From the NCBI GenBank assembly GCA_964597275.1, contig CAZQXS010000104.1:1-13179 (forward strand): a stretch of 13,179 nt of DNA. Reading direction: 5' to 3'. The notes beneath the pieces were generated by a model that saw nothing but the letters and a program-made list of their open reading frames with translations, was not told the DNA's origin and ran no database searches. Shown piece after piece: positions 6,143 to 13,179 of the stretch (position 1 is its first letter; every line of letters begins with the position of its first letter). The stretch is from UBA8110 sp964597275 (lineage in GTDB: Bacteria > SAR324 > NAC60-12). Both the position numbers and the translations under genes were made by a program.

Positions 6143-6526
6143 ATGCCACATCTCATTCTTGAATACAGTGCGAATCTGGACGACACGCTTGAGCCGCAGC
6201 GCATGGTGGAAACGGTTCACGAAGCCGCCATCGAATCCGGGCTGTTTCCGCGAGCCGGAGCGCGAACACGAGCGGTGCGGCAGGAGTGCTATCGTGTGGC
6301 GGACGGGAATCCGGAGAACGCCTTCGTTCACCTCATCGCCCGTGTGGGCCGGGGGCGCAGCGAGGCAGAGTTGCAGGCGGCGGGCGATCACATTTTTGCC
6401 GCCTTGACCGAATTTCTTGATCCCCTCTATTCCAGCCGACGACTTGCCATCTCGATGGAATTTGTCGAGATCAGCACTTGGAAAAAAAACAACCTGCGCA
6501 ACTATCTCAGCAAGGAACAGCCATGA
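6143..6526 (+). CDS. hpaF: 5-carboxymethyl-2-hydroxymuconate delta-isomerase
   Basis: 127 aa member of the tautomerase superfamily. The ATG at 6143 gives an N-terminus MPHLILEYSANLDD, matching E. coli HpaF (MPHFIVE...). Removal of Met leaves the catalytic Pro-1, so this start is preferred over the GTG at 6137. That GTG happens also to put Pro second but would add two residues ahead of the family start. The Arg-rich segment GARTRAVRQ (about 36-44) and AFVHLIARVGRGRS (about 60-73) correspond to the substrate-carboxylate-binding and trimer regions. The protein isomerises 5-carboxymethyl-2-hydroxymuconate to 5-oxopent-3-ene-1,2,5-tricarboxylate in homoprotocatechuate meta-cleavage. Its TGA overlaps the ATG of hpaE (ATGA), indicating translational coupling. 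Only a weak AGG ribosome site is visible. Confidence 0.9.
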   Translation: MPHLILEYSANLDDTLEPQRMVETVHEAAIESGLFPRAGARTRAVRQECYRVADGNPENAFVHLIARVGRGRSEAELQAAGDHIFAALTEFLDPLYSSRRLAISMEFVEISTWKKNNLRNYLSKEQP

Positions 6527-8040
6527 GCGATTTACAAAGCAACCTTGAGCGGCTGGCAGGCCACCTTCAGCGTTTCCGGAACGAAGGCATTCCGCACCGC
6601 ATCGGTGGGGAGGTGTGCGCGTCTGCGGACGGAAAGACCTTCGAGGTCGCCACGCCGATTGACAACGCACCGTTTGCCCAGGCCGCACGAGGCGGGGCGG
6701 CAGAAATTGACCGGGCGGCGCAGGCCTCGCATGAAGCCTTCAAAAGCTGGCGCAACACCAGCGGGGCCGAACGCCGCAAAATCCTGCACGCCATCGCCGA
6801 TGCGATTGTGGCACGGGCCGATGAGATTGCCCTGCTCGAATCCTACGACACGGGGCAGGCGTTGCGCTTCATGAAGAAGGCGGCGGTGCGAGGCGCGGAG
6901 AATTTCCGCTTTTTCGCGGACAAGGCTCCGGAAGCGGCCAACGGGCTTTCGCTGCCGACTGACACGCATGTCAACTACACGGTGCGCCAGCCCATTGGTC
7001 CAGTGGGAGTGATCACGCCGTGGAACACGCCCTTCATGCTCTCGACGTGGAAGATCGCCCCGGCGCTGGCCGCAGGCTGCACGGTGGTCCACAAGCCCGC
7101 CGAATGGTCGCCCGTGACGGCCACCCTGCTCGCCGAGATCATGGAGTCCGCCGGACTGCCCCCCGGGGTCAACAACCTCGTGCATGGCATGGGCGAAGAG
7201 GCCGGAGTGGTGCTCACCGAGCATCCGCACATCAAGGCCATCGCCTTTGTCGGGGAATCCGCGACCGGTTCCAAGATCATGGTGCAGGGCGCCCCGACCC
7301 TCAAGCGTGTTCACTTTGAGTTGGGCGGCAAGAATCCGGTGGTGGTCTTTGAGGACGCAGACTTGGAGCGTGCGCTGGACGCCGCCGTTTTCATGATCTA
7401 CTCTCTCAACGGGGAGCGTTGCACCTCGTCCAGCCGAGTGCTGATCCAGCGCGGGATTTACGATGAGTTCGTGGAGCGACTGGCGGAACGCGCCTCGAAG
7501 ATTCGGCCCGGACACCCGCTCGACAGTTCCACCGAACTCGGCCCGCTCATCCATCCCCGGCATTTTGACAAGGTCTGCTCCTACTTCGAGGTGGCGAAAT
7601 CCGAGGGCGTGCGTATCGCCGCTGGCGGACAAAAGGCGGAAATTGACCTCTCCGGAAACTTCGTGGAGGCGACGCTGTTTGCAGACGCGAACCAGCAGAT
7701 GCGGGTTGCACAGGAGGAGGTCTTTGGTCCGGTGCTGACCGCGATTCCGTTTGAGGACGAGGTGGACGCACTGGCCATTGCCAACGACGTGAGCTATGGC
7801 CTGACGGGCTACGTCTGGACCCGCGATTCCGGACGCGCCCTGCGCATGGCCCACGGGCTGGAGGCGGGCATGATCTGGGTCAACTCCGAAAACGTGCGGC
7901 ACCTCCCCACCCCCTTTGGCGGCATGAAGGCCAGCGGCATTGGGCGCGATGGCGGAGACTACTCCTTTGAGTTCTACATGGAGCAGAAGAACATCTGCCT
8001 CGCCCTCGGCGACCACCGCATTCCCAAGCTGGGAGCGTGA
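6523..8040 (+). CDS. hpaE: 5-carboxymethyl-2-hydroxymuconate semialdehyde dehydrogenase
   Basis: 505 aa NAD(P)-dependent aldehyde dehydrogenase. The nucleophile is C300 (LNGERCTSSSR), the general base is E266 (FELGGKNP), the oxyanion Asn is N168 (TPWNTPF) and K191 (HKPAEWSP) is in the cofactor site. FVGESATG (242-249) has the Gly-Glu typical of the HpaE branch, where betaine-type enzymes have GS. The C-terminal PFGGMKASGIGRDGG is normal. It oxidises CHMS, the ring-cleavage product of homoprotocatechuate, to 5-carboxymethyl-2-hydroxymuconate, the substrate of HpaF. The start at 6523 overlaps the hpaF stop and follows AAGGA (6512-6516). In-frame starts further upstream (e.g. 6478) lie inside hpaF and are rejected. 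Length is slightly above E. coli HpaE (about 488 aa). A relative such as hydroxymuconic semialdehyde or betaine aldehyde dehydrogenase is the alternative, but linkage to hpaF supports HpaE. Confidence 0.92.
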   Translation: MSDLQSNLERLAGHLQRFRNEGIPHRIGGEVCASADGKTFEVATPIDNAPFAQAARGGAAEIDRAAQASHEAFKSWRNTSGAERRKILHAIADAIVARADEIALLESYDTGQALRFMKKAAVRGAENFRFFADKAPEAANGLSLPTDTHVNYTVRQPIGPVGVITPWNTPFMLSTWKIAPALAAGCTVVHKPAEWSPVTATLLAEIMESAGLPPGVNNLVHGMGEEAGVVLTEHPHIKAIAFVGESATGSKIMVQGAPTLKRVHFELGGKNPVVVFEDADLERALDAAVFMIYSLNGERCTSSSRVLIQRGIYDEFVERLAERASKIRPGHPLDSSTELGPLIHPRHFDKVCSYFEVAKSEGVRIAAGGQKAEIDLSGNFVEATLFADANQQMRVAQEEVFGPVLTAIPFEDEVDALAIANDVSYGLTGYVWTRDSGRALRMAHGLEAGMIWVNSENVRHLPTPFGGMKASGIGRDGGDYSFEFYMEQKNICLALGDHRIPKLGA

Positions 8041-8104
8041 GCGGACAAGCGCATTTTTCGACACTTTCCGGGGTGGGTCTTGCGAAACGAGGCGGCGGCG
8101 CTCG

Positions 8105-9887
8105 CTAGGGAGAAACGCTCACTTGCACACGGTCCACTCCGATTCTGGAGCGGGGCTCGCCGATATTTTCCATCTGAACTCCCAGATGCTTGCCAACGGC
8201 CTCATGCCCTGCGGGAAAGCTCACGCTGATGTCCAGCGGTTGCCAGACGGTTGGCCAGCCGTCCACCCAATGGAGTTTGCGGATTCCCATCCAATCCTCG
8301 TGTTCTGAGGGAGAGAGCCGATAGTCATACCCAAGGTAGTGCGTCCCGTTTTCTTCCCAAATGTTGGGATGGCCGGGGACGGTGTGATTGCCTTCGTACC
8401 CCAGCAGCATTGAGGCACCATAGCGCCCCCGTTCCGGATGAAACCGGGTGCAATCCAGCCCCTCCTTGTCCAGGTAAGGCCCCATGGGGTCATCGTCCAT
8501 CCGCCGACAGACGCGGATGGTGTAGTCGCGGTGCAGCGCACCATACGACCCAAAGGCATACCAGATGCCATCGTGCCTATAGAGGGCCGGACCTTCCATG
8601 TAAGCCTCTCTCGACCATTGGTCGCCCTCCCAGTCCTCTGGAGGCGTACCCCCACCAAACTCTCCGCCGCCGGGTGCCTAGGAGAGAATCGGCACATGGG
8701 TGCCGGGCGGATGCTGGTCAATGTCGGAGGTGCGGGGTGCGGCAATCAAGCCTCCGGTGGCCGGGTCCAGTTCGCTGATGAACATGGTCCATCCGCCCCA
8801 CGTCATCCAGAGCCTTCCGGGGCGAACCGAATCATCGTAGTACACATGGGCGTCGCCGGGTGCCGGAAAATCCCGGTTTTTCACACTGAGGATGGGCGCT
8901 CCCAACTGGAACCGATAGCGGTCGGGAGGTGTGCCCTTCAGGAAAACTGGTGCAATGTTATCCATGCATTCGCACCCCTTGGGGGGGCAGAAAAGAACAC
9001 GGTTTGGGCATCGGGGTCTTCCGGGTCTTCATCGGCTTCCATTTCGCAGGGTTCTCCAAAGGAGCGCGTCGGCTTGCAGCAGTCGCAGTACAACAGGCAC
9101 GAATTCTTGGGGTTTTTCTCATCATCAACTGGCCCCGTGGTGGTGTAGAGTGCGCGTAGCCCCTCGGGGGTGGTGATTTGCCCCGGTGCGTAATTGGCAG
9201 GAGACGGGAGTTCTTGGCCAGCGCTCCAGGGGTCTTCAATGGGATCCAGATGCCTTTCTTGATAAAAGATGAACTCTCCGGCCTGCATGCGGTACTTCCC
9301 ATCGAACCAGACGTTGGCCCCGTCATCATTGGTGTATTCTCCTGCGGCCCCTTCAAGCTTGAGAGGAGGGTTGAGGGCGACTTGCAACCGACCCTTGGAA
9401 AGTGGATCGCCATCCGCAGTCAACGCCAAGGACGCTAGGGTTTCTGGAACGGCACAATCCGGCTCGGTGCATTGAGGATTCACGCTGCGCGCCCACACCT
9501 TCAGGGTGTAGGTCTTGCCCGCTTCAATTCGGTGGGGCAGGGTTTGGGTGGTCGGACGCGCCCCTTCGCGCAGGACTGCAAAGGCGTTCCCTTCGGGTGG
9601 GGCGTACAGTTCGGCATCGTAGGGCTTCAGCGATCTTGAACTGCTTCGGGTCAGCCCGGTCCAACCGCCGGACTGCTCAAACCCCGGATTTGCGATCCCA
9701 AGGAGCTTGTTTCCTGCTCGTCCACCCCGGAATGGGTTTGATGGGCTTCGACCCGCGTTGAGCTTGCCTCTGCTGAGGACGGGACAGGAGCAGGGGGTGT
9801 GGTGCAACCGAGGGAGATCAGCAAAAACGCCAAGATGACGGAGACTCTGGAGGTCATCAAATTGGGAAGCAGACTCATGAATTTCAT
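8105..9887 (-). pseudogene. Disrupted lipoprotein glycoside hydrolase (GH43-like, arabinanase type)
   Basis: One reading path broken over three frames. (1) From the ATG at 9887, a lipoprotein signal peptide with a hydrophobic core and lipobox (LISLGC; Cys codon 9806-9804), then a Pro/Ser linker. (2) From about 9711 in another frame, a carbohydrate-binding-like segment (IANPGFEQSGGW, then RIEAGKTYTLKVWAR) running to a stop at 8938. (3) From about 8980 in the third frame, GH43-like sequence (GDAHVYYDD, LWMTWGGWTMFISELDPATG), halted by TAG at 8678-8680. It then resumes in the same frame with the probable general-acid motif MEGPALYRHDGIWYAFGS and GYDYR, ending at 8105. Both frame changes fit loss of one base. 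The second lies at a C7 run (8981-8987), and one added C restores the frame. The intact ancestor would be an outer-membrane or secreted polysaccharide-degrading enzyme. Family assignment is from motif memory. Sequencing error could explain the homopolymer site. Confidence 0.72.
8981..8987. other. G7 homopolymer (C7 on the coding strand) at a frameshift point
   Basis: Seven Gs on the + strand inside the glycoside hydrolase remnant. Adding one base joins the upstream reading frame (ending in FFSAPP) to the downstream frame (KGCECMDNIAPV). This could be a mutation, a slippage-prone contingency tract or a base-call error. Confidence 0.5.
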
Positions 9888-10055
9888 GGATTTCAGCTTT
9901 GTGGGTTGAGCTCGCTCGACCCTCACTTTCCGGAGGCGAGGGGCAATGATTTCCAGCATTGTGGCCCTTCAAGCTGGAAAGGCAAGACTCACTTCTGACC
10001 GTAACGCTGTGGTGAGCGAGCCTCGGAGGGCGAGCATTCCGTCTGGAGAAAACCA
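9888..10055. other. Non-coding interval upstream of the glycoside hydrolase remnant
   Basis: 168 bp between the lipoprotein start (9887, - strand) and the zinc-ribbon promoter (10056). An open frame crosses it on the - strand but has no recognisable protein features. It probably contains the old promoter of the hydrolase. I see no clear repeat or hairpin. Confidence 0.4.
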
Positions 10056-10084
10056 TTGTTATTTGGAGGAAAACACGCTATATT
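10056..10084 (+). promoter_or_regulatory. Sigma-70-type promoter for the zinc-ribbon gene
   Basis: TTGTTA (10056-10061), a 17-bp spacer and TATATT (10079-10084) in a markedly AT-rich stretch. The start is expected near 10091, leaving a leader of about 57 nt before the ATG at 10148. Confidence 0.5.
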
Positions 10085-10147
10085 TTTGATTACTTGAGAT
10101 AATTCAGGCTCCAGCAATGAAATACGACCAATCAAAGGAGAAAACAA

Positions 10148-10342
10148 ATGGCGGATTACGTTTGTGAGAAATGTGGCATGGGAGTAACTGGAATTCAGTG
10201 TGCCAAGTGTGGTCAGGAGTTAGTCCACGACCATCTTTCCAAGGACGACGGCACCACCGTAGGAGTGTCCAAGTGCCCTGATGGTCATGGTATGATCAAG
10301 AGCCCCATGTGTTGTGGTAATGATATGAGTTGCAGTGTGTGA
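10148..10342 (+). CDS. Small cysteine-rich zinc-ribbon protein of unknown function
   Basis: 64 aa with eight cysteines: C6-x2-C9, C18-x2-C21, C43, C55-C56 and C62, plus H27, H29 and H47. The first two CxxC knuckles (VCEKCG, QCAKCG) resemble a rubredoxin/zinc-ribbon metal site. The C-terminal half (KCPDGHGMIKSPMCCGNDMSC) supplies further possible ligands. It is cytosolic by appearance, with no signal peptide. A strong AAGGAG (10135-10140) stands 7 nt before the ATG and a good promoter lies upstream, so this is a genuine gene despite its size. I believe similar small proteins occur in other bacteria as conserved hypotheticals, but I know no function. Its surroundings are AT-richer than the catabolic genes. 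It has no evident partner, and a transporter follows 179 bp downstream. Confidence 0.8.
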   Translation: MADYVCEKCGMGVTGIQCAKCGQELVHDHLSKDDGTTVGVSKCPDGHGMIKSPMCCGNDMSCSV

Positions 10343-10521
10343 TTGGACAGCTGCCCAAACTTAATCCTGCACCAAAACCACTACGTTCAGGACGCTTGTG
10401 TTTGGACTGTAGTTACTCCTGTGAAAGTTCAACCCTTACCTGTCGAGAGGGCAAGCCTTAAGTTGCGGTTGCTCCTCTTGTACCGCTTTCCAACACATCC
10501 TTGCTTGTATATTCGACCTAG

Positions 10522-11391
10522 GTGAACTCCTCCCACCTTCCGGGAATCTTGGCGATGTTGGCGGGCTCGTTCTGCTTTTCCGTCAACGATGCGCTCGTGA
10601 AGCGGGTGGTGCTAGGCCAACCTGAAGCCACCAGCATTTTTATGGTGGTGTTTCTACGTGGCCTACTGATGTCCGCACTGCTGGCGACCGTGTTGGCCAC
10701 ACAAGACCGACTGCGGCTCCATACCCTGCTGAAACCCTCCTTGTTACACGGGCGGGGGGTGATCGAGGCTGGGATGACAATCTTCTTTTTCTCCGGGGTA
10801 CTACTACTCCCGCTCACCGACGTTTACACCATCCTGCTCACGGCTCCCCTGCTGATCACCACGAGCGGCGCCTTGCTCTTCAAGGAACAAGTATCCTGGC
10901 GGGGTTGGGCGGCAGTGCTACTGGGATTTGCAGGAGTGATGGTGGTGGTGTGGCCGGATAATCTGGGGTGGCAAACGGAATATGCCCTGCCTATTCTGGC
11001 GACATTTCTGCTGGTTTACCGGGAAATCTACACCAAGCGCATTCCAAGGCATTATTCCGGAATGGAAGTCGTGCTGATCACCGGACTAATTATTACCGTT
11101 GCAGCGGGTTTGGCGTCCCTTCCTTATTGGGTGAATCTGGGCTGGGATGCCATACTACCCATTGTCGGAGCGTCTTTGATGCTGGCCATTGCACATGTCA
11201 TGTCCGTTCTTTCCATCCGACTCGCGCCACTTTCCGTGACCTCACCCGGACGCTACTCAATAGTCCTTTTCGGCGCAGTCAGCGCGTTTCTGATCTTAGG
11301 GGAAATTCCCTCCATAAACACAGTGGTAGGGTCGGCAGTGGTGGTGGCGAGTGGCTTGTTATTGCTAAACCGGAAGCCCTTGACGAGTTAG
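10522..11391 (+). CDS. EamA/DMT-superfamily transporter
   Basis: 289 aa with about ten predicted membrane helices (roughly 7-25, 38-58, 78-97, 102-121, 128-145, 155-170, 180-199, 208-228, 243-260, 265-284), that is, two EamA repeats of five. FCFSVNDALVKR (helix 1), the LTDVYTILLTAPLLITTSGALLFKE region (helix 4 and the following loop) and LGEIPSINTVVGSAVV (before the last helix) are typical of the drug/metabolite transporter superfamily. Members usually export amino acids or metabolites across the inner membrane. The substrate cannot be read from sequence. The start is a GTG, without a clear Shine-Dalgarno sequence. A -10-like TATATT (10508-10513) would place transcription almost at that codon, so the mRNA may be near leaderless. 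The ATG at 10555 would cut into helix 1 and is less likely. The gene precedes ridA-dadA on the same strand, which appear to have their own promoter. Confidence 0.85.
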   Translation: MNSSHLPGILAMLAGSFCFSVNDALVKRVVLGQPEATSIFMVVFLRGLLMSALLATVLATQDRLRLHTLLKPSLLHGRGVIEAGMTIFFFSGVLLLPLTDVYTILLTAPLLITTSGALLFKEQVSWRGWAAVLLGFAGVMVVVWPDNLGWQTEYALPILATFLLVYREIYTKRIPRHYSGMEVVLITGLIITVAAGLASLPYWVNLGWDAILPIVGASLMLAIAHVMSVLSIRLAPLSVTSPGRYSIVLFGAVSAFLILGEIPSINTVVGSAVVVASGLLLLNRKPLTS

Positions 11392-11441
11392 ATACCCCTG
11401 CTTGCGCCCCCCCAATACTATTTGGATTTTCAGGAATAGGG

Positions 11442-11470
11442 TTGGCACCTGCACAAATCCTCGCTATGCT
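11442..11470 (+). promoter_or_regulatory. Sigma-70-type promoter for ridA-dadA
   Basis: TTGGCA (11442-11447), exactly 17 bp, then TATGCT (11465-11470): five and four matches of six to consensus. It lies in the 151-bp gap after the transporter gene, about 66 nt of leader before the ATG at 11543. Confidence 0.5.
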
Positions 11471-11542
11471 GAATTCTTTGTTGAGCTGACCTTGCACGGC
11501 TCAAGCTTTAACCCAAATGCGCACATTCCAAAAGGAGCGAAC

Positions 11543-11896
11543 ATGCCAGAGATCAAGCGAATTCAAGTCGGCCCCCGCATGAGTCAGGCCGTGGTTCACG
11601 GAGACACCGTGTACACCGCCGGACAGGTTGCCCAGTCGGCTCCCGGAGCGTCCGTCACTCAACAAACCGAGGCGATTCTCTCCCAAATTGACGGCCTGCT
11701 GGCCGAGGCCGGAACCGACAAGTCGAAGCTGATTTCGGCGAACATTTGGCTTTCGGACATTAACGACTTTAACGAGATGAATGCTGTTTGGGATGCATGG
11801 GTTGCTCCGGGGAACACACCGTGCCGTGCCTGTGTGGAGTCCAAGCTGGCGGCCCCGCAGTTCACAGTGGAAATTGGAGTGATCGCCGCCCGCTGA
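11543..11896 (+). CDS. ridA: RidA-family reactive imine/enamine deaminase
   Basis: 117 aa, the usual RidA (YjgF/YER057c/UK114) length. The start is the ATG at 11543 behind AAAGGAG (11531-11537). The open frame extends further upstream, but those residues match no family member. Key positions are Y24 (VYTAGQV), R95 (PCRACVE, the carboxylate-binding Arg) and E110 near the C-terminus (TVEIGV), all in the expected order. RidA proteins are cytosolic trimers that hydrolyse 2-imino acids and enamines to 2-oxo acids and ammonia, protecting PLP enzymes. The gene is followed after 34 nt by a D-amino-acid dehydrogenase, an enzyme whose direct product is an imino acid, so the pair makes biochemical sense. 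Some RidA paralogues differ in substrate range, so the exact imine is not predictable. Confidence 0.93.
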   Translation: MPEIKRIQVGPRMSQAVVHGDTVYTAGQVAQSAPGASVTQQTEAILSQIDGLLAEAGTDKSKLISANIWLSDINDFNEMNAVWDAWVAPGNTPCRACVESKLAAPQFTVEIGVIAAR

Positions 11897-11930
11897 TCGG
11901 CCAGCCAATCCCAAATCGAGATTTTCATAG

Positions 11931-13175
11931 ATGAAGGTTTTGATCCTTGGTTGCGGGGTGGTGGGCACAACCACCGCGTGGCATCTGCTACGGGACGGAC
12001 ACGAGGTCACGGTGCTGGACCGCGAGCCTCCGGCGCAGGGTGGGGCGAGCTTCGGCAACGCCGGACTGATCGCGCCGGGGCACTCCTTCGCGTGGGCCTC
12101 GCCGAAAGCGGTGAGGACGCTGTTCAAATCGCTCTACCGTGACGATCAAGCCTTCCGGATGAAGTTTCCTCCGGATGCACGGTTGCTGCGCTGGGGCTTG
12201 CAGTTTCTGGGACAATGCACCACGGCGGCGGCGCGACGCAACACGCTCGTGAAGCACCAACTCTGTGCCTACTCCCAGCAAGTGTTGCACGAGGTGGTGC
12301 AGGAGACCGGAATCGCCTACGACCGCAAAACCGGAGGATTGCTCTACCTGCACCGCAGTCCGGAAACGCTCAAGGCCGGGGCGGGCAACATGCGCATTCT
12401 GGAGGAAGACGGGCAGGCCGTGGAGGTGGTGGATCCCGACCGCGCCGCCGAGATTGACCCCGCGCTCAAACCCGTTCGGGATCGCTTTGCCGGGGGCATT
12501 TACATTCCGGCGGACGAGTCAGGCGACTCGCGGATTTTCACCGAAAAGCTGGTGTCGGTGTGCCAGTCGCTCGGAGGCGAGTTTGTGATTGGTCCGGAGA
12601 TTCAGCGAATCGAAGCGAACGGAGACCGCGTGGAGCGCGTGGTCACGAACCAAGGCGACCACACCGCCGACCTCTACCTGCTCTGCCTCGGCTGCTGGAG
12701 TCCGTTGGTCGCCCGCACCCTTGGTGTTCATCTCTCCGTCTATCCGGTGAAGGGTTATTCGGTTACGCTGCCTCTGAAAAAGGGTGGACTTGCACCCAAA
12801 ATCGGCGGGGTGGACGAGGACCACCTGCTGGCCTACGCGCCGATGGGCAACCGGATGCGGCTGACTTCGATCGCGGAGTTTGCAGGCTACGACCGCAGTC
12901 ATGCTCCCGATGATTTTGCCCCGATGATCGAAAAGGCGAAAACGCTGTTTCCGGAGGCATGCGAGTACGACCAGCCGCAGTATTGGGCGGGGCTACGGCC
13001 CATGACCCCGGAAGGCACGCCGATCATCGGCAAGGGCCGTCACCAGAATTTGATTTACAACACGGGACACGGCCACATGGGCTGGACGATGTCCTGCGGA
13101 GCCGCCCGCATCACAGCGGATGTGGTGAGCGGGCGTACCCCGGAATTCGACATTTCCGGGATGGGAGTGCGCTGA
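11931..13175 (+). CDS. dadA: FAD-dependent D-amino acid dehydrogenase (DadA family)
   Basis: 414 aa. The N-terminal Rossmann motif is LGCGVVGTTTAWHL (GxGxxG at 7-12) ending in D30 (VTVLDRE). ASFGNAGLIAPG (39-50) corresponds to the DadA SFANAG signature. The C-terminal YWAGLRPMTPEGTPIIGKG (351-369) includes R356, expected to bind the substrate carboxylate. NTGHGHMGW (377-385) closes the FAD site. The enzyme deaminates D-amino acids oxidatively at the inner face of the membrane, passing electrons to the respiratory chain. It probably forms an operon with ridA (34-nt gap, weak ribosome site). DadA-like DAO-superfamily members also include hydroxyproline and glycine oxidising enzymes. No alanine racemase is adjacent, so preference for D-alanine is unproven. 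The gene ends 4 bp before the window edge. Confidence 0.9.
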   Translation: MKVLILGCGVVGTTTAWHLLRDGHEVTVLDREPPAQGGASFGNAGLIAPGHSFAWASPKAVRTLFKSLYRDDQAFRMKFPPDARLLRWGLQFLGQCTTAAARRNTLVKHQLCAYSQQVLHEVVQETGIAYDRKTGGLLYLHRSPETLKAGAGNMRILEEDGQAVEVVDPDRAAEIDPALKPVRDRFAGGIYIPADESGDSRIFTEKLVSVCQSLGGEFVIGPEIQRIEANGDRVERVVTNQGDHTADLYLLCLGCWSPLVARTLGVHLSVYPVKGYSVTLPLKKGGLAPKIGGVDEDHLLAYAPMGNRMRLTSIAEFAGYDRSHAPDDFAPMIEKAKTLFPEACEYDQPQYWAGLRPMTPEGTPIIGKGRHQNLIYNTGHGHMGWTMSCGAARITADVVSGRTPEFDISGMGVR

Positions 13176-13179
13176 AAAC

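Noticed and set aside
6532..8064. 510-codon open frame antisense to hpaE
   Set aside because: It is a GC-driven shadow of hpaE, rich in His/Arg/Gly with no recognisable domain.
8678..8680. Programmed read-through of the in-frame TAG (recoding)
   Set aside because: The same gene also has two frameshifts, so decay or sequence error is simpler. No recoding element or pyrrolysine genes are visible.
10343..10525. 60-codon open frame after the zinc-ribbon gene
   Set aside because: It has no ribosome site and no recognisable sequence, and it runs into the transporter start. It is probably non-coding.
11413..11435. CCAA-TACTAT-TTGG followed by ATTTT as a terminator for the transporter gene
   Set aside because: The stem is only 4 bp with two G-C pairs, too weak to call.
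1..13179. CRISPR arrays, tRNA/rRNA genes, insertion-sequence ends, toxin-antitoxin or defence systems
   Set aside because: Reading both strands showed no repeat-spacer pattern, no tRNA cloverleaf, no transposase, and no nuclease/helicase defence genes. The ORF6N gene alone does not make a prophage.

Overview
The window is a bacterial chromosomal segment with densely packed, mostly high-GC genes. It contains no rRNA, tRNA, CRISPR array or intact mobile element. Gene content (aromatic amino acid catabolism, a DddP-like M24 enzyme, an EamA exporter, a RidA/DadA pair, a secreted glycoside hydrolase remnant) fits a Gram-negative heterotroph, possibly marine. No taxonomic marker is present, so this is only a guess.

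Left part (1-4242). A DddP-like M24 metalloenzyme on the + strand converges on an Lrp/AsnC regulator that is translationally coupled to an ORF6N-domain gene (both - strand). Divergent from that pair is a tight + strand couple: a nitroreductase-fold protein carrying the Glu/Tyr/Lys lid triad of iodotyrosine deiodinase, then 4-hydroxyphenylpyruvate dioxygenase. Together they suggest that (halo)tyrosine is dehalogenated and fed into tyrosine breakdown.

Centre (4261-8040). Two divergent operons carry lower-pathway genes of 4-hydroxyphenylacetate/homoprotocatechuate meta-cleavage. On the - strand are a DapA-superfamily aldolase, probably playing the HpaI role, and a single-domain fumarylacetoacetase-family (HpaG-like) protein. 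On the + strand are hpaF (CHM isomerase) and hpaE (CHMS dehydrogenase). The 109-bp gap between them holds a 12-bp perfect palindrome placed over the divergent promoter elements, a likely shared operator. The ring-cleavage dioxygenase (hpaD), the hydratase (hpaH) and the hydroxylase (hpaBC) are not in the window.

Right part (8041-13179). A decayed lipoprotein glycoside hydrolase (GH43-like, - strand) carries two apparent frameshifts and an amber stop. It is followed by a small cysteine-rich zinc-ribbon protein behind a good promoter, an EamA/DMT transporter, and a RidA-DadA pair. In that pair a D-amino-acid dehydrogenase makes imines and RidA hydrolyses them. A near-consensus promoter precedes ridA.

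The theme is catabolism of aromatic and unusual amino acids. The most notable points are the deiodinase-HPPD couple, the DapA-fold enzyme in the HpaI position, and the co-occurrence of a homogentisate-forming enzyme with homoprotocatechuate-pathway enzymes.
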